24,124 bases of DNA from a virus: the IMG/VR virus record IMGVR_UViG_3300018421_000203, positions 1 to 24,124 of that record. One strand, 5' to 3'. Shown here piece by piece: positions 5,895 through 12,668 of the stretch (its first letter is position 1; every line of letters begins with the position of its first letter). The notes beneath the pieces are model-generated. The model was not told the origin of the DNA, did no database searches, and saw only the letters and a list, made by a program, of their open reading frames with translations. A program made the translations under genes and the position numbers.

Positions 5895-6505
5895 CTTATC
5901 CTCTTATACTTAGTCTCGTTAAAAAAATCATTCCCCAAGACATCATTTATAATATCAATGTGGTTGTCTGTGAGATGTTTGGGCGTTTGGCTTTTATAAT
6001 AAAAAAGATCTTCACCCTTAAATCCTTCAGACATAAACAGGCTTCCATATGCAGGAGCCTCCCAATCATCATAAGGTCTTACAAAATCTAAACGACCCAA
6101 TTGGATTTGTTGGTCTTGAGCAACCAGAAGATCTTCATATCTAAAAAAATGTGTGGCTGATTCATACCAATTATTAAACCATTTGCAATATAGGTTTATT
6201 AAATTATGAAGATTTAAGATACATTCACCATAAGAATTGTCTATCATTATTTTTCCGGGTTCTGTAACCTCAGGATATGTTTTTGCAATGTCTGCTGGTT
6301 CACGCCATGCTATAGACTCAACCCATGTATATGGAGATTTAATAATTGCTACAGATGGTATATCACTATCCGGAACTTCTAACTGATGTTTCCATATAGA
6401 TCCGTTGGCAACCGTAGCATCATAGTTATATGTAATAAGTTTTTCAAGAAATGTTGTACCAGATCGTTGTAGACCAAAGATCATAAAACTATTTTGTGTT
6501 GCCAT
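5891..6505 (-). CDS. Sulfotransferase-like protein (PAPS-dependent family)
   Basis: 204 residues from the ATG at 6503-6505; the ATG four codons upstream (6517) is an alternative. The phosphosulfate-binding loop is FGLQRSGTTFLE (10-21, matching the 5'-PSB P-loop form RSGTT), IIKSPYTWVESIAW fits the 3'-phosphate-binding region, and FFRYEDLL is the usual rYEDLl element. Such enzymes move sulfate from PAPS onto hydroxyl or amino groups of glycans or small molecules. The protein is small for the family but has both cofactor elements. It overlaps the 71-aa gene by 17 nt and couples to the next gene by ATGA. A role in sulfating a surface glycan is inference. Confidence 0.8.
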   Translation of the reverse strand: MATQNSFMIFGLQRSGTTFLEKLITYNYDATVANGSIWKHQLEVPDSDIPSVAIIKSPYTWVESIAWREPADIAKTYPEVTEPGKIMIDNSYGECILNLHNLINLYCKWFNNWYESATHFFRYEDLLVAQDQQIQLGRLDFVRPYDDWEAPAYGSLFMSEGFKGEDLFYYKSQTPKHLTDNHIDIINDVLGNDFFNETKYKRIR

Positions 6506-6704
6506 ATATCCATTCACAATCTGCTTTAGCCTGTTTAAGTGTTTTACGATGCCAAGGTACTCTATCTAATATTTTTACTTGATAAGGTTTTTTAAATTTT
6601 ACCTTATGTATTGATGCAACTTCTTTTGATATAATAGGATCCCACATAACATGATATAATTCACATGTTTCTGGATCTCTAATTTTTTCCCAACTTAGTT
6701 GCAT
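6489..6704 (-). CDS. Small basic phage protein after the tRNA gene
   Basis: 71 residues from ATG 6702-6704, beginning MQLSWEKIRDPETCELYHVM. AAAGG lies 7 nt upstream. A longer frame running up to 6749 would read through the tRNA gene and is rejected. The tail KTLKQAKADCEWIYGN looks like a helix with an arginine/lysine-rich middle. No family recognised. The end overlaps the sulfotransferase gene. Confidence 0.65.
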   Translation of the reverse strand: MQLSWEKIRDPETCELYHVMWDPIISKEVASIHKVKFKKPYQVKILDRVPWHRKTLKQAKADCEWIYGNTK

Positions 6705-6719
6705 ATCGTTACCTTTATC

Positions 6720-6796
6720 TGGTGATTCCGGAAGGACTCGAACCCTCAACCTACTGATTAGAAGTCAGTTGCTCTATCCAGTTGAGCTACGGAATC
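6720..6796 (-). tRNA. tRNA-Arg (anticodon UCU), CCA encoded
   Basis: Reads on the - strand from GATTCCG at 6796. Acceptor arms GATTCCG/CGGAATC, D-arm GCTC...GAGC, anticodon stem ACTGA/TCAGT with loop CTTCTAA (anticodon TCT, reading AGA), T-arm GAGGG-TTCGAGT-CCTTC, discriminator A and genomic CCA. All arms pair, so it looks functional. AGA is likely favoured by an AT-rich phage. It sits inside an operon, 8 nt after one stop codon and 15 nt before the next ATG, so release must be by RNA processing. Confidence 0.95.
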
Positions 6797-6825
6797 ATTA
6801 TAACCTATATAGAATCTTTTTTCAA
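6797..6825 (-). promoter_or_regulatory. Promoter-like element abutting the tRNA (TTGAAA-N17-TATAAT)
   Basis: On the - strand TTGAAA (6820-6825), a 17-bp spacer and TATAAT (6797-6802) end exactly where the tRNA begins. Start of transcription would fall about 6-8 nt inside the tRNA acceptor stem, so it could serve the downstream genes but not a full tRNA. The bases also encode the last residues of the 65-aa protein. Confidence 0.45.
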
Positions 6826-7002
6826 CTCTATCTTCATACATATGGCTTGCATGTTAGGTGGAAAGTATCCATTCATACCACCAACCTCGGTACTGAGCTT
6901 TTCACGTTCAGCAAAACATTCTATATGAGTTTCAAACACACCATTACCAACTGTCATAATCTGACCATCCCAGTATGTCATGAATATCAATAACCAAGCC
7001 AT
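6805..7002 (-). CDS. Small exported or membrane-anchored protein
   Basis: 65 residues from ATG 7000-7002, which shares TAATG with the previous stop. The start MAWLLIFMTYWDGQIM is hydrophobic and could be a signal or anchor, though short and without a lysine or arginine. The rest has two cysteines (ECF, AIC) that could pair in the periplasm. No family recognised. It is the third gene in a row with a hydrophobic N-terminus, which suggests an envelope role (inference). Confidence 0.65.
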   Translation of the reverse strand: MAWLLIFMTYWDGQIMTVGNGVFETHIECFAEREKLSTEVGGMNGYFPPNMQAICMKIELKKDSI

Positions 7003-7214
7003 TATTTGGTTAACTGATGACAAACATATCCTGGATGTGTATCAGTTTTCCCCTGTGAAATATAATCCTTGCCCTCAACAAAACCAGGATATGGTTCACG
7101 ACAACCGCCTTCGATTTGTTGCCACGTATAACCTTCAGCTCGTTTAGCTTTTTCCATTTCTAAGAACTCTTGATTATCATATGCAAACAATGTTAGTAAA
7201 ATTACAAAACCCAT
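7002..7214 (-). CDS. Small probable secreted protein
   Basis: 70 residues. MGFVILLTLFAYDNQEFLEM looks like a short signal segment. The mature part has cysteines (GGCREPYPG, YVCHQ) consistent with a disulfide outside the cytoplasm. AGGAG lies about 6 nt before the ATG. No family recognised. The stop and the next ATG share TAATG. Confidence 0.68.
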   Translation of the reverse strand: MGFVILLTLFAYDNQEFLEMEKAKRAEGYTWQQIEGGCREPYPGFVEGKDYISQGKTDTHPGYVCHQLTK

Positions 7215-7223
7215 AATAAACTC

Positions 7224-7682
7224 CTATTTTATAAATTCCAATACATAACGCTTACCATTCAGATAGAAACGAATTGTAGAGTGGCTGTAACGCTCTTCTT
7301 TCTCATCCACATATACAACAACTTCACTACATTGACGTTGAGTCTCATATCCAACTATTCGCCGCTCTGTCTTAGGCTTAGAGCCTTTGTCAGCCCCTAT
7401 AAGACCACCAATCACAGCACCTGCAGCAGCTCCATCATCATTACCAGAAACCCCTTTGCCAAGAAGACCACCAATAATCATACCGGCTAACGCACCACCA
7501 GCTGCATCACCTTGTCTCTGCACTTCTTGATAGATTGGTACTTCTACATTCTGACAACGGGTCTGAGTAGTAGGGATTTGAGTAACAACAGTTGTTGTAT
7601 GGTCATAGATCTTAATGCGATCAACATTATCTGCCGCGGCCGACCCTGCAACTAAAAGTAATGGTATAATGAATTTAAACAT
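7224..7682 (-). CDS. Glycine-zipper outer-membrane-type protein (17 kDa antigen/SlyB-like domain)
   Basis: 152 residues. Signal peptide at 1-17 (FIIPLLLVAGSAAA, cleavage probably after AAA). The centre (about 61-99) is a glycine zipper with two hydrophobic halves, GGALAGMIIGGLLG and AAAGAVIGGLIGADKG, as in the Rickettsia 17-kDa antigen and SlyB families. Two cysteines flank it (TRCQNVEV, RQCSEVVV). There is no lipobox cysteine at the cleavage site. Bacterial relatives are outer-membrane-associated; in a phage it could alter the host envelope during infection. AGGAAAG precedes the ATG by a few bases. Confidence 0.82.
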   Translation of the reverse strand: MFKFIIPLLLVAGSAAADNVDRIKIYDHTTTVVTQIPTTQTRCQNVEVPIYQEVQRQGDAAGGALAGMIIGGLLGKGVSGNDDGAAAGAVIGGLIGADKGSKPKTERRIVGYETQRQCSEVVVYVDEKEERYSHSTIRFYLNGKRYVLEFIK

Positions 7683-7690
7683 TTTCTTTC

Positions 7691-8413
7691 CTATCTATAT
7701 TTGCTTTGATTCCAAAACATATTTTTATAAGCATCCCTAAATTTTGTGGTTAATTTATTGTAGTTAGATTCATATTCATTAGAATCCATAATAGCCTCTG
7801 ACATAACCCAATTTTCTTTTTTAATGGGAATTGCCTGAACCAATGGTGTACCTTTTTCTACTATTATTTCATCATCAAAATTAGTACAAATAAAAGGTAG
7901 CGCAACAGCAATGGGGAACCTGTCAGCATCAACTATACCAGATAAAAAATGAATGCCTTTATTTTGTAATTCAAAATTATTTAGTAAAGGTGTATAGAGC
8001 AAACTATACCCAGGAGGTGTGTTTAATACATATGGATTATCATATTTTAAGGTCACAAAATCCTTAAACGGTTTCCAATACGGCCCCAATTGAGGTGATG
8101 TATGAGAAGAAATAATCTGTGGAAGAGTTGGTGCAGGGCTTTCAGAATGCCAATTATGTTTTCCTTCCTTATCATAATATAATTTAATACCAAAATCCTG
8201 AGCAGCCGTAATAACATACCCCGCAGTCATTGCATCTAGAAATGGAACACATTTTTTCAATGTGCCATCATTTCTGGTGTTAAACATTGCCTGTTTAATT
8301 GGTCCATCAATCTTAGTATCTTTATACCATTTAGGCAATGCTTTAAATGCTGTTATGGGTTTAGAAAAAGCCTCAAACCAATGAGCATTGCCTTTTAATA
8401 TAATTTTTTTCAT
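7691..8413 (-). CDS. Conserved phage protein, DUF6065-like
   Basis: 240 residues, soluble. Blocks include KALPKWYKDTK, KKCVPFLDAMTAGYVI, NTPPGYSLLYTPLLNN, FLSGIVDADRFPIAVALPF and GTPLVQAIPIKKENW. This pattern (PFLDA-TAGY, then PPGYS, then SGIVD) recurs in phage proteins that I recall as DUF6065; the family label is from memory and the function is unknown. The latter half resembles a beta-barrel/cupin-like layout (weak). ATGA overlap with the preceding gene. Confidence 0.75.
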   Translation of the reverse strand: MKKIILKGNAHWFEAFSKPITAFKALPKWYKDTKIDGPIKQAMFNTRNDGTLKKCVPFLDAMTAGYVITAAQDFGIKLYYDKEGKHNWHSESPAPTLPQIISSHTSPQLGPYWKPFKDFVTLKYDNPYVLNTPPGYSLLYTPLLNNFELQNKGIHFLSGIVDADRFPIAVALPFICTNFDDEIIVEKGTPLVQAIPIKKENWVMSEAIMDSNEYESNYNKLTTKFRDAYKNMFWNQSKYR

Positions 8414-8628
8414 ACTGTACCATAATTTTTAATTAAATCATTTACCAGAGAGATTATGACATCAACGTCATCTTGATCTAAAGGAGGTATGTCTCCTTGA
8501 TACAAACCAACCGTAATAGCTTCTTCTATTTGATATTCATTGGCTTTACCATCAACGAAAGGCTGATGCCATCCTTTCTCAAGAATATGTAAAACCATTG
8601 CTCCCTGCAGATCACCACTTAACATCAT
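8410..8628 (-). CDS. Small acidic phage protein, unknown function
   Basis: 72 residues, starting with two Met codons (MMLSGDLQGAMVLHILEKGW) and ending in an acidic helix (DQDDVDVIISLVNDLI). ATGA overlaps at both ends show coupling with the 125-aa gene before and the DUF6065-like gene after. No motif recognised. Confidence 0.7.
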   Translation of the reverse strand: MMLSGDLQGAMVLHILEKGWHQPFVDGKANEYQIEEAITVGLYQGDIPPLDQDDVDVIISLVNDLIKNYGTV

Positions 8629-9002
8629 TGTGCAGCCTCCTCATATAGCTTACGTATATTGCGACGATCGTTATAACCAATTCCATAATTCCAAAGGAAA
8701 TAATCAAAATCAGTAGTATCATCTTCGGCATCCCAAAGATAATCAATAGCGTCGTTCCATGCTACACCACATGTATTCATTACTTTACGAACCGTTTCAC
8801 GAAACTTATTTAGGTTATCAGCTTCATGACGAGCTTCTTCTTTTTGATTATACTCCATCGTATGAATCAAAGCATCCCAAACCTCTTGCTTCTCTTCGTC
8901 AGAATATGATTTCCAATCATCAAAGAAACGTTGAGATGGGCGAAAACCATAAGCATCTTTATGAAGATCTGAGATCAGTTCATTTGCAAAAGTAAAAACC
9001 AT
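8625..9002 (-). CDS. Conserved T4-like phage protein, first gene of its operon
   Basis: 125 residues from the ATG at 9000-9002, 7 nt after AAGGAG; an ATG two codons upstream has only 1 nt spacing and is less likely. The block LHKDAYGFRPSQRFFDDWKS is a pattern I recall from many T4-like phages, followed by EEKQEVWDALIHTMEYNQKEE and an acidic C-terminal region rich in Trp, Tyr and Asp. Mostly helical; function unknown. Promoter at 9030-9058. Confidence 0.82.
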   Translation of the reverse strand: MVFTFANELISDLHKDAYGFRPSQRFFDDWKSYSDEEKQEVWDALIHTMEYNQKEEARHEADNLNKFRETVRKVMNTCGVAWNDAIDYLWDAEDDTTDFDYFLWNYGIGYNDRRNIRKLYEEAAQ

Positions 9003-9029
9003 TTTCATTCTCCTTCATCCTATATTAAT

Positions 9030-9058
9030 AATATAAGGCATCTATCCAGAAATGTCAA
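9030..9058 (-). promoter_or_regulatory. Promoter of the 9002 operon (TTGACA-N17-TATATT)
   Basis: On the - strand the consensus -35 TTGACA is 9053-9058 and the -10 TATATT 9030-9035, spacer 17 bp. The -10 is half of a 15-bp palindrome (9021-9035), followed by GGATGAAGGAG. The -35 is followed by TTT as in other promoters here. Confidence 0.8.
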
Positions 9059-9096
9059 CGGTTATTTTCAAAATAAATTAACTTTTTTTTACGGCT

Positions 9097-9270
9097 TCAA
9101 CCATCACCAAGGCGTACCCAAGAGTTTTGATATCGATCTCCTGAATCCCCTCCCAATCCTTCTCCATTATTCTTCTCGCGCATTCTACTACTGTCATAAC
9201 TAGTCCATCCACCTAAGTTGTTCAAATCAATTCCGTCAATAGGGTCATCGGTAGGCGTGTCTGAGGTCAT
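9097..9270 (-). CDS. Small acidic, probably disordered protein
   Basis: 57 residues from ATG 9268-9270, with AAGGAG about 6-7 nt upstream inside the preceding gene (26-nt overlap). It is rich in Asp, Gly and Asn (SDTPTDDPIDGIDLNNLGGW, NNGEGLGGDSGDRYQNSW), with no hydrophobic core. Last gene before a promoter, with no clear terminator. Function unknown and moderate doubt that it is expressed. Confidence 0.5.
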   Translation of the reverse strand: MTSDTPTDDPIDGIDLNNLGGWTSYDSSRMREKNNGEGLGGDSGDRYQNSWVRLGDG

Positions 9271-9538
9271 CCAATGCTCCTTTAATACGTGAGGGGTAAT
9301 CACCAATAAATGTTCCTGCCTTTAACATATCTTGAGTGAGACACTCTTTATGCATATGTGTTATATCATCCCAAACATGCAAAATACGTTTTGCCATTTG
9401 ATCAAACCTATTATCACTCAATATTGGATCATCTTCAACATAATAAGCATAGGCTGCCATTAAATACCATGGTATAAGCATATTAGGATTGTCATCGCAT
9501 ATATCAATACATGCTTTTTCAATACCGTCTAAGTCCAT
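9245..9538 (-). CDS. Stand-alone protein resembling domain Ia of NAD-dependent DNA ligase
   Basis: 97 residues. The stretch AYAYYVEDDPILSDNRFDQM (29-48) follows the pattern of the N-terminal Ia subdomain of LigA (YY.LD.P.ISDAEYD.L), which contacts the NMN half of NAD. The catalytic KxDG lysine domain is absent, so it cannot be a ligase by itself. It starts 20 nt inside the end of the SprT-like gene. Alternative: a helical phage protein that shares the pattern by chance. The pairing with a protease linked to DNA repair makes a repair-related role plausible (inference). Confidence 0.6.
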   Translation of the reverse strand: MDLDGIEKACIDICDDNPNMLIPWYLMAAYAYYVEDDPILSDNRFDQMAKRILHVWDDITHMHKECLTQDMLKAGTFIGDYPSRIKGALDDLRHAYR

Positions 9539-9953
9539 CCCATTTTTCCTTTAATTCTTTCTCTACACGATGCGCTTCTATTTCCCAGGGGCGATCATCA
9601 TACGGCATATCAGAACTATACACCTGCTTTGCAAATCGTACCTCATGTACCCAATTTTGGATCATACGTTTAGAGACGTACTGCCACACATGAACCATCT
9701 CATGGAGAATTGTTGATATCATTTCATCTAGGGGAAGAGATACATCGATGCGGATCGTAAACTCACGATCTCCTTCATCCATACAGTCGCCGTAAACTCC
9801 TTGCTTTTCTGCTAACTTACGTATCGTACGAATATTTATATAAATCGGCTTTCTAACCCGAGGCATAAGTTCACAGAAAGCAAAATCGACAGCCTGCTGA
9901 ATAGCCTTCTGCCGATACTTTGCTGTTTTGGTTTGGAATTCTAAGACTAACAA
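9519..9953 (-). CDS. SprT-like zinc metalloprotease, TTG start
   Basis: 144 residues. The zinc site HEMVHVWQY (HExxH at 84-88) is followed by a third ligand candidate in DDRPWEIEAHRVEKEL (E124 or E126), the arrangement of SprT/Spartan-type proteases, which in cells act on DNA-protein crosslinks. The C-terminal zinc-ribbon of cellular SprT is absent. No ATG fits; the frame opens at TTG 9951-9953 with AGGA 7 nt upstream, right after the stop of the 54-aa gene. Family-level call is good; the substrate is unknown. Confidence 0.82.
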   Translation of the reverse strand: MLVLEFQTKTAKYRQKAIQQAVDFAFCELMPRVRKPIYINIRTIRKLAEKQGVYGDCMDEGDREFTIRIDVSLPLDEMISTILHEMVHVWQYVSKRMIQNWVHEVRFAKQVYSSDMPYDDRPWEIEAHRVEKELKEKWDGLRRY

Positions 9954-9962
9954 TTTATTATC

Positions 9963-10127
9963 CTAAGATGTAAAATCGTTGATGATATCTTCTTCTTTTT
10001 GATCTAGAACATCCTGAATCATACCGATAAGATAATTACCTTCTTCTGTATAGAAGATATCTGCGCATAAAGCAGATTGTAATTGAGATAGTTGTTCTTC
10101 TGAGATGATGATAGTAAATGTTTTCAT
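9963..10127 (-). CDS. 54-aa phage protein, first gene of the SprT operon
   Basis: 54 residues, starting MKTFTIIISEEQLSQLQSAL and ending EEDIINDFTS; one beta strand followed by helices, acidic overall. GAAGGAG lies about 6 nt upstream of ATG 10125-10127 and a consensus promoter directly before that, so it is very likely expressed in spite of its size. The next gene starts 9 nt after its stop. Not recognised; small acidic early proteins in phages are often host-takeover factors, but nothing here shows that. Confidence 0.72.
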   Translation of the reverse strand: MKTFTIIISEEQLSQLQSALCADIFYTEEGNYLIGMIQDVLDQKEEDIINDFTS

Positions 10128-10149
10128 TTGATTCTCCTTCTATATTAGT

Positions 10150-10178
10150 AATATAGTTCATCTGAAATCAAATGTCAA
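10150..10178 (-). promoter_or_regulatory. Promoter of the SprT operon (TTGACA-N17-TATATT)
   Basis: On the - strand TTGACA is 10173-10178 and TATATT 10150-10155, spacer 17 bp. The -10 is half of the palindrome TATATTACTAATATA (10141-10155), followed by GAAGGAG. It lies 5 bp after the stop of the DUF115-like gene. Confidence 0.82.
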
Positions 10179-10183
10179 CGGGG

Positions 10184-10780
10184 TCAATGCACTTTTATTT
10201 CTACATTATCACCTTTTGGAAATTTAAGGTTAGGATGATTGTGATGTAGTACCCATTGAGTATTTTTAAATTCTTCAAAGATACTTTTCCAGATAGGTCG
10301 CCAACGATCATTAAGTCTCACGTTATTAGTAGCTCCACGATCTGAATTAATTATAAAATCAGTGGTACTTCTTAAATTCATATCAAACAAAGAATCGAAG
10401 CCGTATAGATGTATTTCGTCGGCTCTCAGTTTATTTGCTGTATAGTGCGCGGCGAAATGACCACAATTAAGATTTGTATAGTTACCCGCATATTCAGGCA
10501 ATACGGTATAGAACTCTCTGATCTTATGACCAAACCTCATCTTAAAATTACCCTTGTTTTGTTCATACCAAATCTTGGGTCTATATCCCATAACCCAATT
10601 TCCAGGAATCTGCACAGAACCTTCAGTGAGGGCATGGCACATTTTAAAATCTACAATGCAGCTTGCATATGTGTTTGCAATTTCCTGTGGTGGTAGATTA
10701 CAAGTAATCTTAATGCCCTTAGCGGGTTTATATAAAGAATGGTTATCACCATTACCGATAATATGAGCAACTCTAGACAT
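10184..10780 (-). CDS. DUF115/MAF-like protein, last gene of the glycan cluster
   Basis: 198 residues. It begins with a nucleotide-binding-like turn (RVAHIIGNGDNHSLY), continues with ITCNLPP, a central NCGHFAAHYTANK and IHLYGFDSLFDMN, then a conserved RLNDRWRPIW. The GNGDN start and YGFDS block recall the DUF115 (motility accessory factor) proteins, some of which transfer nonulosonic acids. This is a distant resemblance. It overlaps the preceding glycosyltransferase gene by 8 nt and is followed directly by a promoter for the next operon. Position at the end of ten glycan-type genes supports a sugar-transfer role (inference). Confidence 0.65.
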   Translation of the reverse strand: MSRVAHIIGNGDNHSLYKPAKGIKITCNLPPQEIANTYASCIVDFKMCHALTEGSVQIPGNWVMGYRPKIWYEQNKGNFKMRFGHKIREFYTVLPEYAGNYTNLNCGHFAAHYTANKLRADEIHLYGFDSLFDMNLRSTTDFIINSDRGATNNVRLNDRWRPIWKSIFEEFKNTQWVLHHNHPNLKFPKGDNVEIKVH

Positions 10781-11384
10781 TAATCATTTCTCTAATATAT
10801 TCTTTACCTTTTGCACCAGTCCAGTGCATGATACTAATTTTTTCGGGAGCAGACTTATCAAGCAAATCTAATCTGAGTGTGTTAAATTTTCTTGGAAGAT
10901 CTCTAATATATATTAACCTATTCATTTCCTGTCTGAGAATGGCATGAAGTACATCTTGATCTCCAAACATAGGATTGGTTGTATCAGTTACATTCTTTAT
11001 CTGCTTAACCCATTCTCGTAATATAATAGGCCTGTTTTGAAATGCTACTACCCCTGAGTTGTGCCAAGTCTCTCCTCTACGTATAGACCACGGAACATCT
11101 TCTACCATACACAATTTATTTGGTAAAGTATATTCAAATATGTTTTCAATATTATCTTTAACCTGACAATCTGTATCCAGCCAACAAACCTTATGAGCAC
11201 GTCTTGTAGCATCCAACATGGCGGCTGGTTTTTTAAACCAATGACTTTCGGATAAAAATTCTTTATCAAAATCATATACATGTAACAAAGCATCGGGATT
11301 ATGTTTCCTAAAGTTTTGTTCAAACCAAGGTAACATCCATCTTGTTTTCTTATCACATCCCGTTATGAATAATTTTTTATGCAT
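10773..11384 (-). CDS. Glycosyltransferase, GT8/GT32-like, with DTD metal motif
   Basis: 203 residues from ATG 11382-11384 (8-nt overlap with the previous stop). The order KKLFITGCDKK, HNPDALLHVYDFD, RRAHKVCWLDTDCQV (DxD at 70-72), NSGVVAFQ and a C-terminal HWTGAKGKEY is that of GT-A enzymes of the glycogenin/LgtC type: metal-binding DxD, an N-S-G-V-V acceptor loop and a late histidine. It should transfer a sugar from a nucleotide sugar. No membrane segment, so cytoplasmic. Donor and acceptor unknown. Confidence 0.85.
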   Translation of the reverse strand: MHKKLFITGCDKKTRWMLPWFEQNFRKHNPDALLHVYDFDKEFLSESHWFKKPAAMLDATRRAHKVCWLDTDCQVKDNIENIFEYTLPNKLCMVEDVPWSIRRGETWHNSGVVAFQNRPIILREWVKQIKNVTDTTNPMFGDQDVLHAILRQEMNRLIYIRDLPRKFNTLRLDLLDKSAPEKISIMHWTGAKGKEYIREMINV

Positions 11385-12015
11385 TATCAATCTTCCAAAA
11401 TCCTGAACCAGTATCAAATTCGTGATGTACTAATTTTAATTTTCTTTTAGCAACAAACTCATCAATGGCCTGCATGGTACCGGGATGTGCGGGATGATAA
11501 TCATCACCACATAGAAGTGGTACATCCTTCAAGAAGTTTAATTCAGCTGATACATTTTCATATGAATGTAGACCATCAATGTAGACCATATCCCAATTAG
11601 TATCTTTAGCTAATAATTCCAAGCTGGGATATGCATGAATTTCTTTAAGTACTTCATAACGCCTTGGATGTTGATTGACATTATGATTAAACAATGTTCT
11701 GTGATCTTTTTCGAGGTAAAGATTCATAGCATATGATATGGCTGAATTGTGCCCATGCTTTGCCATAACACCATTATAATGTCTTTGTTTAAGAGCTGGG
11801 TGGTTCATACCAAATGTATCACATGTATGTAACTCAACCCCCTTTTGTAGATTTGTCATCAACACCCAAGTAGAACAACCAAACGCGGGGCCTATTTCTA
11901 ATACTCTCGATCCGGGTTGAATGCTACTTGCGGTTTCTGCTAGTGCGTCTAAATGTTTAGGATTATTAAACCCTGGTACATCAAGGTAGTGTTCAATTTG
12001 TTTTGGTATCAACAT
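11377..12015 (-). CDS. Class I SAM-dependent methyltransferase (Methyltransf_24 type)
   Basis: 212 residues. Motif I is RVLEIGPAFGCST (37-49), with an acidic residue after the second strand (HTCDTFG) and DMVYIDGLHSYENV at 142-155, the IDG-H-Y block typical of Methyltransf_24 enzymes that modify sugars or small molecules. LLCGDDYHPAHPG follows. TAATG overlap with the glycosyltransferase before it, 8-nt overlap with the one after it. Most likely O-methylates a glycan built by its neighbours (inference). Confidence 0.83.
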   Translation of the reverse strand: MLIPKQIEHYLDVPGFNNPKHLDALAETASSIQPGSRVLEIGPAFGCSTWVLMTNLQKGVELHTCDTFGMNHPALKQRHYNGVMAKHGHNSAISYAMNLYLEKDHRTLFNHNVNQHPRRYEVLKEIHAYPSLELLAKDTNWDMVYIDGLHSYENVSAELNFLKDVPLLCGDDYHPAHPGTMQAIDEFVAKRKLKLVHHEFDTGSGFWKIDNA

Positions 12016-12668
12016 TAAATGATCTCATACTTATCTTTTAATTTTACATAATTATGTTTGGCTTGAATTCCATTTTCATTTTGTATGGTCGTAAAGGAAT
12101 CATGGGCCTCTACTGGCCATGGATAATATTCTTCTAAAAATGGAAAGGTGTTTATGTTTAAAAATACATCAGTAGGACGAGCATGATACTTTGCTTCGTC
12201 AATAAGTAATTGTGCTATGTTAGGTTTGACTCTATATGCATGAGCTCCCGGAAAGTAGGGTTTAGAAATTAAACCATTGACTCCAAGACTGGGAGGATTA
12301 TTATATCTACCATAAGAAGGTCTACCAAAAGATATACAACCTCTATAATCATTTATGTATGGTATAGGATCCATAATAACAGCATCATGTTCAAATATGG
12401 TAATCTCTTCATTTAATTCTACAGATTTTTTCCACAAACTATAGTGTGACATAAATGCTGACATACATTCTGGCATACGTGACCAGCGCTCTTCAAAACC
12501 TTCCTTTTTTATTTTTTCCTTTGCCATTAATTCCGTCAAATCAGATTTAGGAGTTATGGCCTCAAACTTTTCTATGGGCATACCAAAACGTTGCCCCGAA
12601 GAAATACATCTTTCGGCCACCTCTACAGAATTGGGATTATCCATAATTGTAATTACGTAGTTTTTCAT
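12015..12668 (-). CDS. GT25-like glycosyltransferase (first of three EHD paralogues, leftmost)
   Basis: 217 residues. N-terminal strand YVITIMDNPNSVEVAERC, the loop FEAITPKS, a helix SAFMSHYSLWKKSVE and the acidic motif ITIFEHDAVI (EHD at 93-95) reproduce the GT25/LPS-type layout, with EHD where GT25 usually has E-D-D. C-terminal PGAHAYRVKPN forms the acceptor-side loop. It belongs to a run of three related genes (12015-14040), joined by ATGA overlaps. Cytoplasmic. Confidence 0.8.
   Translation of the reverse strand: MKNYVITIMDNPNSVEVAERCISSGQRFGMPIEKFEAITPKSDLTELMAKEKIKKEGFEERWSRMPECMSAFMSHYSLWKKSVELNEEITIFEHDAVIMDPIPYINDYRGCISFGRPSYGRYNNPPSLGVNGLISKPYFPGAHAYRVKPNIAQLLIDEAKYHARPTDVFLNINTFPFLEEYYPWPVEAHDSFTTIQNENGIQAKHNYVKLKDKYEII

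Noticed and set aside
6489-6749. Longer 86-codon version of the gene after the tRNA
   Set aside because: Its first 15 codons lie in the tRNA and its 3' CCA; the internal ATG has a proper ribosome site.
9834-9841. TATAAATA late-promoter octamer inside the SprT-like gene
   Set aside because: It lies in coding sequence (encodes part of PIYINIRT), far from any gene start, and the bases are explained by codon choice; chance match more likely.
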